From Progne subis subis (Eukaryota > Chordata > Aves > Passeriformes > Hirundinidae): 64,000 bases of DNA. Where the stretch lies: contig JAKJHU010000056.1 of NCBI GenBank assembly GCA_022316685.1, positions 921,872-985,871 on the forward strand. Direction: 5' to 3'. Every line of letters starts with the position of its first letter. The first letter of the stretch is position 1. The notes beneath the pieces were generated by a model that was given only the letters and a program-made list of their open reading frames with translations, searched no databases and was not told the DNA's origin. Below are positions 1 to 11,500 of the stretch, in pieces. Position numbers and translations under genes: made by a program.

Positions 1-589
1 CTTAATGCTCATCATATTTACATGAAAATGTGTGTGTGTGACATAGATACATGAATTAAACAGTTTCACAATAGGAACTGTGGCATTTATTTTTTAAGCT
101 TATCTGAGTAAATGATGATGGCATAAAAATGGAAATCTAAGGAAAATATCATATGGGAAACAATTGTGCATTGCTCTGGAACAGTGGTTTTACACCCCTC
201 CCTCTGATCCTGCAGTTGGCTTCTGGGCAGACGGATCTCACCTTCACTTCCAGATTTTATGGACTGTAGTTTGAAAAACAAAATCCAGCTTCTAAGATGA
301 GATGATGTGCTTGGCAAGTTACTGAAAGACAGTAAAGATGAAAGTACAGAAAGTTTTTTCCACAGTCAGTTTTCATGTGCTTCCATATACTGTTTTAAAC
401 AAAAACATCTGCTTTACTGTCACCATTTTAAAGGCTGGGAAAGAATTCTTTTTTAAAATGCTGGATTTTACTAACATTCCAGTTAGCAAACAGATGTTAA
501 AATCAATTGTAATAGCACATAAAAGTTGGACTTCTAATATGGAAACATGATAAAATGTGCATGCAACGGATCTTAAAGGCGAGAACCTA

Positions 590-1037
590 CGAGCCTGCAA
601 AGAAACAAAATTGTTTGAGAGCACAAGCTGGAGCAAGGAGTAGCTGAGGGAGCTGGGAAAGGAGCTCAGCCTGGAGAAAAGGAGGCTCAGGGGGGACCTC
701 CTGGTTCTGCACAGCTCCTGACAGGAGAGGACAGACAGGGGGGTCAGGCTCTGCTCCCAGGGAATAAGGGCAGGGACAGAGGAAATGGTCTTGAGTTGCA
801 CCAGGGAAGATTTAGGTTGAATATCAGGGAATATATATTTGCTGAAGGGTTTGTCAAGCATTGGAATAGGCTGCTCAAGGCAGTGGTAGAGTCACCGCCC
901 TTTGGAAGCCTCCAAAAAGTGTGGATGTGGCACTTGGTGCCAGGGTTTAATGGTGATCTCAGCAGTGGTGGAGTAATGGTAGGACTCCATGATCTTAGAG
1001 ATCTTTTTCAACCTTAGTGATTCCAGCGATTCTATGA
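590..1037 (+). mobile_element. CR1 LINE 3' fragment
   Basis: The sequence runs from the segment coding AGAAAAGGAGGCTCAGGGGG through the usual CR1 landmarks: dispute-free text such as TGGAATAGGCTGCTCAAGGCAGTGG, and a terminal TGATTCCAGCGATTCTATGAA tail. Order and orientation are those of the CR1 3' end on the plus strand. The copy is 5'-truncated, as is normal for CR1. Confidence 0.85.
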
Positions 1038-2104
1038 AAGCTGCAAACCTTTTCTATCGGAAAGCACAGGTCCTATCCTTGTCAGACATCTGTGGTTCTC
1101 TGCCTTAATCTTTGGAACAGGATATTGCAGATTTGCCAAGCTTTATCTTGGGCAAGCTTCCCTTTTTCACGGCAGAATTAAAACCACAGCAGTGCCTCTG
1201 CCTTTAATTTGGTGTTTTATTCCAAACGCAGACTTTGGTGAGCTGAGGACCTAAAGCTTGTGACACCCTGTAGTCGCAAGCCCATGTGCCATATACCTAA
1301 AAAAAACAAGTTAAATTTCAACCAACCCCATGGTTGCCGTGGGGTTTATACCCACAGCCTTTGGCTTATCTGCTGATGGAATAACACGTGATGATAAATT
1401 CTAATTATTTTTGCCATAGTTGTTTTCTGTTCAGGGTGTAACATCGCCCAACTCATCCAAAGCCCTACAGAGCCATATGACCCTGACAGCGATGGAGAAG
1501 CCCGGGCTCCACGGTCAGGTTCCTTCAATCTGAGCAAAGAGAGCGGAGGAGGGGAAAGAAAAACAAAGAAAGAATAAAAAGGCAGCAGGACAAGGAGAAA
1601 ATCTACACCGGGGTGGTTTCTATGGAAAATATCACCGGATTCAGCGGAGCCTGTTGTTAGCAACCAGTGTACACAGCCAGGACGCCGCAGGCAGAGCGGG
1701 GAGATGGATGGGTTGGGGCTGCTGATGAATATTCCCATCTCCCAGCTCGGTTCCAGCGGCAGGGATGAGCCCGGCCTCCTCGTTCCACGTGTGGGCAATC
1801 AGGAGAGGATTTAGCCTCTTCCCTCAGCTCCAACCCGCGACCTGCACGGCGGTGGAGGGGCGAGCAATCCCTCCAAAATCCAAATTCCCCCTTCGCAGGT
1901 TTCAAGTCAACATTTTACTTCTTATTAAGTCACGAGGCTACTCGTCCCTAAAAGATCACAAGTCCATGGCAGAGAAGAGGACGGGGTACGAGCCCCTCAG
2001 AGACTCGGGGTGCCGCACTCAGCCGCCCAGAGCGGCGGCAGGGCTCTGAGGGGCGATGGCGCCGGGGAGAGGGAAGGGGGCACCGCCATTACCCCGCCTG
2101 CCCG

Positions 2105-2117
2105 GTCACTCGGCAAC
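2105..2117 (+). promoter_or_regulatory. RFX X-box-like motif before DLEC1
   Basis: GTCACTCGGCAAC reads as GTNRCC-N-RGYAAC with one mismatch. The GGCAAC half is perfect; on the other strand it is GTTGCC-G-AGTGAC. X-boxes bound by RFX factors are typical of promoters of ciliary genes, and this one lies 37 bases before the first ATG of a ciliary gene. The motif is seen; binding is inferred. Confidence 0.5.
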
Positions 2118-2154
2118 GGCGGCGCCGGGAGCCTGAGGAGCGGCCGGGCCGGCC

Positions 2155-2542
2155 ATGGCTGAGGAGAGCCCGAACGTGGACCCACCGGATCGCAGAGACG
2201 GGCGGGACATGGCTGAGGGGAGCCCCAGCCCAGAGAATCCCAGCGCCGACCTGGACGCGGCTGAAGAGAGTCTCAGCCCAGAGGAGCCCAGCGCCGGGCT
2301 GGACGTGGCTGAGGGGAGCCCGAACATGGACACACCGGGTCACAGAGACGGGAAGGACACGGCTGAGGGGAAGCCCCAGCCCAGAGAATCCCAGAGCCGA
2401 TCTGGACGTGGCTGAGGAGAGTCTTAGCCCAGAGGAGCCCAGCGCCGGGCTGGACATGGCTGAGGGGAGCCGGAACATGGGCACACCGGGTCACAGAGAC
2501 GGGCGGGACATGGCTGAGGGGAGCCCCAGCCCCGACCCGCAG
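2155..2542 (+). CDS. DLEC1: DLEC1 exon 1, coding minisatellite with a one-base frame break
   Basis: The exon is made of units that start (M/A/V/T)AE(E/G)S, of 54, 48, 48, 54, 49, 48, 54 and 33 bp. ATG 2155 has a good context (G at -3 and +4) but its frame ends at the stop 2413-2415 because the 49-bp unit (2359-2407) carries one extra A near 2371. The frame that joins exon 2 in phase 0 contains ATG 2456, also in good context (G at -3 and +4). So either the indel is an error or allele and the N-terminus has 129 residues, or translation starts at 2456. The donor is CAG/GTAACG. Confidence 0.75.
2155..2542 (+). repeat. Higher-order coding minisatellite (150-bp period)
   Basis: Subunits of 54+48+48 bp form a 150-bp unit at 2155-2304, a 151-bp copy at 2305-2455, and a partial third copy at 2456-2542. 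All subunits except the fifth are multiples of three, as expected for a repeat kept in frame. Confidence 0.9.
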
Positions 2543-5500
2543 GTAACGCAGCTGGGCTGGGCAGCACGGGCACAAATAGCGTGGTCCCCAGTAGCGCCAC
2601 AGCCCTCAACACAGAGCCGGGAAACAGCTTCACACAGAGACCTGCGCTTACCCTTGGGACACGCAGACACACGCGTTCACAGACCCCCCTGCACACAGAG
2701 ACCCCACTGCAATCAGCTTCACACGCAGAGATCCCCACTGCAAACAGCCTCACACAAACACACGCACATCCCTGCACACACAGGCCCCCCTGTAAACAGC
2801 ATCACACACAGACCACCCTGCAGTCAGCTTCACACGCAGACCCGCCGTGAGCAGCCTCAAACACACACCCACAGCCTCACACAGACCCCGCTGCAAAGAG
2901 GCCCTCGCATCCCTGCACATACAGATCCCCCTGCAAACAGCCTCACACACACAAAGCCCTGCACACACAAACGCCCGTGCAAAAAGCCTCACACACCCTG
3001 GGGCAAAAACATGCCCTGCACAAGGACTGACACACACACAATATCCCCTGTGCTCGTATCAGTGTTGGTATCTCCCTCCCACACACTCTCCTCACGCACG
3101 CAGCCCCATCCCTGCACAAACCATCACACACACTTGCACACAGAGAACTGCGTCCATCACCTACACATCCAGCCAGCACAGGCACTGTCCCACAGCACAC
3201 ACACATCTCCACCACAGTGTTCATGTGCACACACATCCCTTTTCCAGGTGCCTTTTCCCATTTCCTAATTACAGCCGTTTGCATGCACCCAGTGATCTCT
3301 TCCCATCTTATCTCTTGCTTTAATCTCTAAATATCCTCATTTTCTTTCCCCAGGACATCTCCCATGTGCTGGCTAGCGCCTTTAAGGACCTGTACACTGG
3401 AGATGTTTTTGAGGTGGATGTGGCAACAAACTGGATTAAGTCCCAAGGAGGAGAGAGTGTTTATCAAGACAGTTATACAGATGAGCTAGAAAAGGTACAA
3501 ATCCAAACCAAGTCAGAGTTTGGAGCCCTTTAGTTGCTACTTAGATCGTCTGTAAAATAAAATTTAAAGGCAGGTCTTGATCCTACGACTGACATTTTAA
3601 TGGAAATTTACTTGAGCACAGTTTCCCCAGAACCTTTCAAATAAGTTAATATTCACATGATCCTTCACGTAGATATTGTTATCTCTAACTGGCTTTTCAG
3701 ACACAGAGTACAACCAGTAAAAGCAGTAGCCCTTTAAAGCCTATTGTACTGGCTAAAAACTTTTCCTTGTACCTGCTGATAAGTGGCCCAGGTTTCTTAT
3801 CTTGTCAACACTGCAATAGCTCTTGTCAGTGTATAAAAGTAGAGGCTGATGCTGGATGATTTGAGCTGGATGATTTTTGTTTTCTGTTTTGTGTCACCAT
3901 GGAATGACAGTGTTTTAGCAGGCCAGTTGATGCTTGTAAAGTAGTGATGTTTTACTAATATGTCTATGTTTACCTCTCAAAGACAAATAGAAAACATCTG
4001 CCTGTAACAACTCAGATTTCTCTTTATTCATCCATGCCCATGGTAGCTTCTGGCTGAGTATAAGAGCCGATTGACAGAAGCTGACAAAGCAGAAGAGGAG
4101 ATCATTCGGGCCCAGGCCCGGGCAAAAGCTGAAGAGGAAAGGGTTCTAAACGAGATGAAGATGGATGCAGGGGAAGATTTCCACAAACTGGGCCTGCCAC
4201 CAGGTGAGGACTCTGGAATTGTGCTCCCCAGTACATGCTTATGGTTCCTGCACACCAACTTGGGGTTGGCTTTGCATCAACAGAGCAACTTTGAAAGGTT
4301 TTTTGCAGAGGTTCAAGTGGGGTAATATCTGTGTAACATTGAGAAACTAAACAACCAGGTCATGTTCAAAGTATTAAATTTGGATTGAGGAGTTACCACT
4401 TAAATACTACAAGCATACATACCTTGATATATAGCAGCAACAAACAGATTAAATATTTCTCCAGTGGGTGCTTAGCTGGGTTTGAATTGATTTTAGAATT
4501 AGTGAGATGCACATCCAAATCTTGGGATTAAAATACCAGATTATATTCTATGGAAATGTAATATATAAAATATTCTATATAATATAATATTATTTCCTAT
4601 AAAACATATTACATGTCAGGGATGGAGTGTAAATACAACATTACTTTGGATTGATCAAGATAGTGTTTTTTATTTTGCTTTTTTGATTGTTTTTTGTTTG
4701 TTGGCTTTACTGTTGCAGTGGCATCCTCTTTTCGGTGGATTGTGGATAATGAACTTCTCAGAAAAAATAATTTAATCTGTCCTGAAGACTATATCACTGA
4801 GAAATTGCCTCTTGCTAAAGCCCCTAAAGGTAACTTTTGAAGCAGAAAGTAATTTAGACTCTTTAGAACACTCTATAATTGGAAGATGTAGCAGATCTGA
4901 GTATATTTTTATAGTTTTCTGCCAAAGCAGAAGGGACTCTAGTATTTTAAGCATAAAATTCCACTAAGAGCACATTCTCAAAGTAAAATGGATAAATTCA
5001 AAACTACTGAGCTTAGATGTTCTTTAAATATGATATTTAGTTATTGTTGCACATTTGTTTACAGTTTTCTCCATCTCACACAAAAACTGTACTAGTGAGT
5101 GCTCTATATCCAAATTCATTAGCACAAAAGCTGCATACTAAATCTTTTGTATAGAGAAGAGAAGCAGTTACATTAAAGTAAAAACTATTTTCAGTGAAAT
5201 AAAATTTTATTCTTTATTTAGAGTTTAAAATTTTCCAAATCTGGAAATATATTGGTTTTATTTGCACATGAAGATCAGTAAGGAAAATATTTTGAACACT
5301 TGTCAAGACTTCTTTACTTAACTTTTATTTATGTGAGAGCCAAGATAAAAGGTTTAAGGAATCATTAAAATGATTTTTTTCAGTCAAGCCAAAACTAACA
5401 TTTCAGAGTAATAAACTTAGTCACAAATTTCAATGTGTGTGTTTTGGTTTTTTCCCCATTGTAATTCCAAACAAAGTGAAAAATCTCACATCCCTTACAA

Positions 5501-8500
5501 GGTTAACATATCTTTCTGGGAGTAATATAACTGTACACAGCCTGTTTGATTAGTGCTTCTAAAAGTTTTCTTATTAAAGTACTAAGCTTTGTTTGTCCAA
5601 AATAAGTTCTAAACATACATTAAACTCTAGAGGACTTTTGCCAGCAGCAAGCCTTAAAATAAACTCATACACCTATGCTTAGACTAAATATTTTCGTTCA
5701 TGTTTTCCTCTTACAGAATTTTTTTTTTTTTCCTTTGAATTGCAGGAGAATCAGAACCTGGATACTTGAAAGGGACACGTAAACAACGCCCTTTTTCACT
5801 GCACAAGAGTCTCTCCTCACCTGGCAGTGTGACAAGGGTGTCTTCAACTCTGTTCTCAACTCCAGACTCCCGCCTTGAGGCTCAAACCATGAGTAAGGTA
5901 CATTTTACAAGTTAGTTTTAGTCTGTCTGATCTGTAAGGCCTGTTGCTGTTCCTGCAACAAAGGGTGAATGTCAACCCATTGTTGATTTGACTCCAGTTC
6001 TTATTATATTTACTCTGATAAAAATGGAGAAATACTGTATTTTCCATATCAGTTTGCATTGCTGTGTAGCTTTAATTACACATCTGCAGCTCCCTTTTTC
6101 CTCATCCTCAAAATCACTGTGTTTAATGTTGCACTGTGCACTCTTGTTTTTCAAAGAAAATGAAAACCTCGCAGAAACGAGTCAGGAAAGAGAGTAAGTC
6201 CTGGAAGGCAGAGGAATTAAGTGAGTACCTCTCCAGACTTGAGAAAAGTCAGAATTACTTGAAGAACCCACGCTTTTTCCCACCAAATACTCTGCATGGA
6301 GGCAAATCTCTTGTAGTTTCTCAAGAAAAAGTGGAAGAAATCGTAGCCAGAAGAAAAGCAGAAGATGTTAAAGGGTATGCAGTGTGTACAGTTTCTGGAT
6401 TTTGGGCTGCAGCACACAGAGCTCCAATACAGATTTGCTGTGGATTTATCCAGAGATACTTTGTGCTAAATTTCTTATGTAGTCTCTTAATAACAAAGTA
6501 TGTGTTTGCCAAAGGAGACATTTTGCAATTTCTCCTTTTATCAGTATTTAGAGAAGCAGGCAGTAAGATAATGTTTCCTTTTTTTTTTTTTTTAATCTTT
6601 CAGTGATACCTCATTTGTTCCTGTATTTTTTGCCAATCCACCTTCTGTCCTGTTTTCGTATGATAAAGCTGGGCAGGTTTATGAGGTAAGAAGGTTCTTT
6701 GTAGAGAGTTAATTCTGCCTTCCTGAAGAATTATGTTCTGTCATGATCTACATATTTCACCCAATCTTTAGCCTTTCTGAATTTTGATAAAAGTCTGAGT
6801 TTCTCCTGTATATTGAATTTATGACCCTTTAACTTCCTTGAGGATACTCCTTCCCACCTGCCACTGACACACAAACCAGTGAAGACTAAATGAGCTCTTC
6901 TCAGTCTCTGCTTTCTTTTGGTATTCCCATATTCAGCCTCTATTGAACAAACTGGGATTTGGGGGTTGGTTGTGATGATGAAGTAGTTACTCCTAGCAGT
7001 AGTAGTAGTATCAGGGAATTGCAAATATTTTCATGAGTGAGAAATACAATGGAGCATTTTATTTTTATTTTTTTTAATGAAGATGACTGTAGAGCTACGG
7101 AACATCACTTCAACAGCTCAACATGTAAGACTTATCCCCCCCTCTGCTTCAGTCTTTTACATTTGGCCAGGTAAGGGTTCTTCTTCTGCCTTTAAAATGT
7201 TAGCACATAAAAAATCTAATTCACCTGCTCTAACAAAGATTTTCCAGAGATGTTCTCTTTGGTTCTGTTATCCACAGTGCTCAGTTCTTTAGAAACTGAA
7301 AGCTGACTTAGGGCCATCCACACGCAACTCATTAGCAGATTTCAGTGGTCTAATGAGGAATTCAAGAAGACTAAATTAAAGTGATGTTAGATCAAAATGT
7401 GTCCGTGGAATACCTAGATCGAGTCTTATCCAAAATTCTTCTAGGAACAGATGTAGTTTCCGCTGAAAAAATTAGGAGGGGAGGGCAAGAAATAACACAC
7501 TGCAATAAAGAAGGATAGGTTAGAGGAAACTTAAGAAAATTATCTTTCCTACAGTAGGATAGCCAGGCACTGGGATAGAGTGCCTGAGGAGATTGTGATA
7601 TCCCAGGAATTGAAGGAATATTTAGAGGTTAGATGCCTCCATGGAAGCCATTTTGTCTTGTGGTAAAGCAAAACTGGGTAATGTCTCTAAGTTTCTCCTC
7701 ACAGTTTTCTGTGTTTATGGGGAGTATATTTCAGACAAAGCAATCTTTGAGCTCCTGGAACATGTTCACATTCCTAGATTGTACTGGCAGGCCTCTTGTC
7801 CCTTTCTATCAGCTTGACTTAGGCAATAAATGGGGGGAGTTTACACGCACCTTTCCAGAGAAGGATGTGATCATAAATACTGCCAATTTGGGGAGGTTTT
7901 ATTTATTTATTTATTTATTTAAAATTTTCTGCCTCTTTTTTTGTTCTTATTTTTCCCCCCAAGGAAAATACCCAGGAAAGGGAGGAATGATTGCTCCTGG
8001 GATGGCATGCCAGTATACAGTCCAGTTTATTCCTGAATATCTGGGAGAGTATGAAGATCATATCTTAGTGGAGAGTCAAGTATCAGAACCTTTTGTCATC
8101 CCAATCCAAGCTAAAGTATCACTTCCAGCATTAACATGTCAGTAGTGTCCAAATACTAAATTTCTTGAAAGTTAAGCAGACTTGGGTTTATTTCTTTGAC
8201 TGTGTTCAATTTTGTGTCACAAAAGAAATGTGGAAAAAAATGTCAGTGCAGTTTCTACATTTTGATATCTAATTTTCACTTATCATAGATTTATTAGTTA
8301 TTATAATGCAATCCTGTTGGATTTTTCCTCAATTGTTTGTTCTTGCCGTCTTAGGCTCTTTTTTTTTCCCACTATATTAGAGAAGTGAGTAGGAGCCCCA
8401 TTTCTAGGTTTGTGTTTTGTTGGTTCCTGAACTCTCAATCGTAATTACTAATTCTAAATATTGTGGAATTGTGATTTAATTATAATTATTTGATACTATT

Positions 8501-11500
8501 AATTAATGTTCATGGAATGTGAAATTAATTACAATATGGATGTGGTACACCTGCACCTCTCAACTATAACAAGCAGGATTACTTTTGCAAAAATTTGCTT
8601 TGATTTTTTTGTAAATTCTCCTTTCCTGTTACATGAGCTTTTCTTAAAAAAAAAAAAAAAAAAAAAAAAATCATTCAATAATCTTTAAGGAGGAAGGATC
8701 TTACATCATTAAAATGTAAGATGAATGTAGAAATATGCATCTCACACTGTCCAACTTTGAACTGGAAAGAATTTGAGGGGGGTTAGGATTGCAAAACCTG
8801 GCGTGTTCTCATGCAGTAATGTCTGTAAAGAGTTATTTAATCAGCCTTCACTGTCTCTGGAGTCTGATTTTCTGTGTTACTCCTTGCAGTGCCTGACATT
8901 ATAGACTGTGGTTCCTGCCTTGTTGGAGGAATAAAAACAACAGCAGTTTCGTGCAGAAATGAGGGAGTTAGGACTGGGAAGTTCTCTATAATGCCAGAGA
9001 AAGCCTGGCCAGCTCCTGATTCTGGGGTGAGTGACTAGAAGGGAAAAACTGGGCCCAGCATGGTGTAGGTGCCCTGGTGCCAGTCATGGTGTGTTAGCCC
9101 AGAAGTCATAAGGCCTTGCTGGACACATCTGCATTGTGCCACTCCTTCAGGAATTCACCTTTATCCTGAAGACCAATCTCCGTGGATGGCTGTACCTTCT
9201 TCTTGTGCCCTGGTTTTCCTGTGGAAGTGATTGTCTTGCTCAGGGGAGAGGTAGACTGAGGCATAGATGAGGGAAAGCAAAACTGGCTCCAATTTTAACC
9301 TTGCAGTTGAAGCACATAGAAATGCCATCAGTTCTAGCATTGCTTGAGGTGATTTTCTCTCCCTCCTTAACAAAAGCATCCCTTACTGACCCTGCTGCAC
9401 CTGTAGACACAGCAATCCAATCCAGTCCTGCTCTGTCTGTAGCTCCCCACAAACCTGGGCCTAAGTGGGATGGACAAAGGAGATGAAATGGGACACATTG
9501 ATTGGCTTTTTTGGTGATGGAGAAAGAGCAGATGGGCCAAGTTGTCCCTCCAGAGACTTTACAGTTCCAACTCAAAGTGAGTTTTAAGCATGTAGAAGCA
9601 GAGCCCCTCTCTCAGTTGGAGCTGTTCTGCTGTGAACTTGAGTATTACAGCTTCTGACACTGTAATTTGTCTCATTTGTCTTCAGAGACTGCACTTTCCC
9701 TCCTGCTTTCACCAAGGTCATTATAAAGCAGGGAGCTTTTTTTTTTAATTAAGCCATAGTGATGAGCCACACTCTTTTGAGATGTGTAAAAAAATGTATG
9801 GTAAGAGGTAGAACAGTGATGTTGTAGTATACTGCCTGTTTCAGGTAAATCTGTTTTAAATACAGCAACTTGATCAATTTAATTTGTTAATCTTTCTTTC
9901 TTTTTTCTTTTTTTTTTAATATCTTAGGTGGCTGCCACTGCTGATTTTGTGATACAGGATCCTTTTGGGATCCAGCCTGCTGGTTTGGAGCTAGCTCCAG
10001 GGCAGAATGCAACAGTAGAGGTCAGTGCCAACTGCTGTGGAAAGGTTTTTTTACTTCACCAAATAAATTAACAGGCAAGATCATTTTAGATGACGTGACT
10101 GGACCTTGCAAGTCAAGGTTTATGTGGGCAAAAAATGACTCTGTTTCTTGCAACTGTTACTTTTAATTACTAATCACTGAGACTGTCCTTCAGGGAATAT
10201 TTGCAAACTGAACTGTGTTACTTAGGGGAGAGAAATCAGTTACAGATCTTGCTATTTCCCTTCTCTCTTTCAGGTAGTGTTTTTCCCTTCTTTGCCAGAA
10301 GCCTCTGAGCAAACATTCACCATTTTTTGTGATAATTGTCCAATAAATTATGTTACAGTCACAGGTTTGTTTCTAACACCTTTCTATTTCTGTAGATACT
10401 CAGATAATGTGAGTGGTGATTGTTGGTGTGAAGTGATGGTAACATTTTATGTCATTGGATTAAGCAAATACTGTGTCCCTTGCTGGTTTGTTGTTGTTTT
10501 GTTTTTTGGGTTTTTTTTAATATTGTTATTACTGCTCCTTCCCAGTGCATGGAATACACTGTATTCAGAAAACCTTCGGTAGGCAAAAATCCAAATGTAA
10601 AATTCACCAAGTCGCAGGAGTTGCCCAGTGCAACTCATCTCTTACTTTTCTGAATAAGATGACTTGATAAACTATGAAACTTGAGGTGTAACAGAGCAGA
10701 AATGAACCACATGTGGGGCCCATCTTAGACGAGGGTGTTCAGGAGAGGTAGGCAGTCTTTGGATTAGCTAATGAAACCAGTTCAAATTCTTGTAAATGTT
10801 GGTGCTTGTACTGTAATGCAGCTGTGAGTGCTATATGAGGTTTGGTTTGTGATCTGTTAAATCACTTTATCGCATGTATTTACTTTGGATTTTTTTTTTA
10901 ATACTTCATTTGCTGCTTATTTTAATTTTAATATACTCCTCCTTAAAACATCTGGGAGCCACATTGTCAACCACTGTAAACACACTTCAGTGAAACCATG
11001 CTGATGTAAGTGAGCTGAGGCTGTGGCCCTGAAATCCCTATCTGTGAAATTCCTGAAGAGAAGGTCTTTGTTAATACATGTTGATAAACACAACATCAGG
11101 AAAATATTGTACAGTTAACACATTGGAGTTCTGAAACTTGAGGGAACACCAGATATAGTCAATAATGGCCATTAATTGCATTTGCTATTGATGATGTGAA
11201 CTGTGTTAATATTCAGATGATAAACAGCAATACCTAATTATTTCTTCCAGGGGTTGGAGAGTCGATTGCTCTGGAGCTTGTGTTTGTCACAGGTGGAGAA
11301 AGCAAAGCTCAGCTGGGTGAAGTCACTGATGCAACAGCCCAGCATCTCATACGATTTGAGCCCCAGAACCCACACACCTCTAAGGAGAAGATACTGGTTA
11401 TCAAGAACTCCACGTACGTAGCTGCTGTTAGAGTAATGCTCTGCAGTCTGGGCATACTGACAGGGATCTCATTTGTCATACTCTGCTCTCTCAAGCTGGA

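Larger units (their letters stand above)
1..2154. other. Intergenic DNA upstream of DLEC1
   Basis: I find no exon with homology or a coherent splice structure here on either strand. The stretch contains one CR1 copy (about 590-1037). From about 1980 it becomes CpG-rich and forms the DLEC1 promoter. Open frames in the region are short and carry no recognisable family signature. In human the neighbour on this side is PLCD1, transcribed away from DLEC1; none of its exons are seen here. Confidence 0.7.
1980..2545. promoter_or_regulatory. CpG-rich DLEC1 promoter and first exon
   Basis: Base composition changes sharply from AT-rich flanks to CG-dense sequence covering the presumed transcription start, the 5' UTR and coding exon 1. 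No TATA box is evident. It contains an RFX X-box-like site and a short upstream ORF (ATG at 2056, in-frame stop near 2136). The exact start of transcription cannot be set from sequence. Confidence 0.65.

Noticed and set aside
373..861. 162-residue minus-strand open frame
   Set aside because: Largely antisense of a CR1 copy; no family signature or splice context.
1331..1346. Second X-box near GGTTGCCGTGGGG
   Set aside because: Only one half-site (GTTGCC) is present; the other half does not fit RGYAAC.
2408..3268. 286-residue plus-strand open frame
   Set aside because: It is DLEC1 exon 1 running into the repeat-rich intron; a clean CAG/GTAACG donor at 2542 joins exon 2 in phase. The remainder is minisatellite translation.
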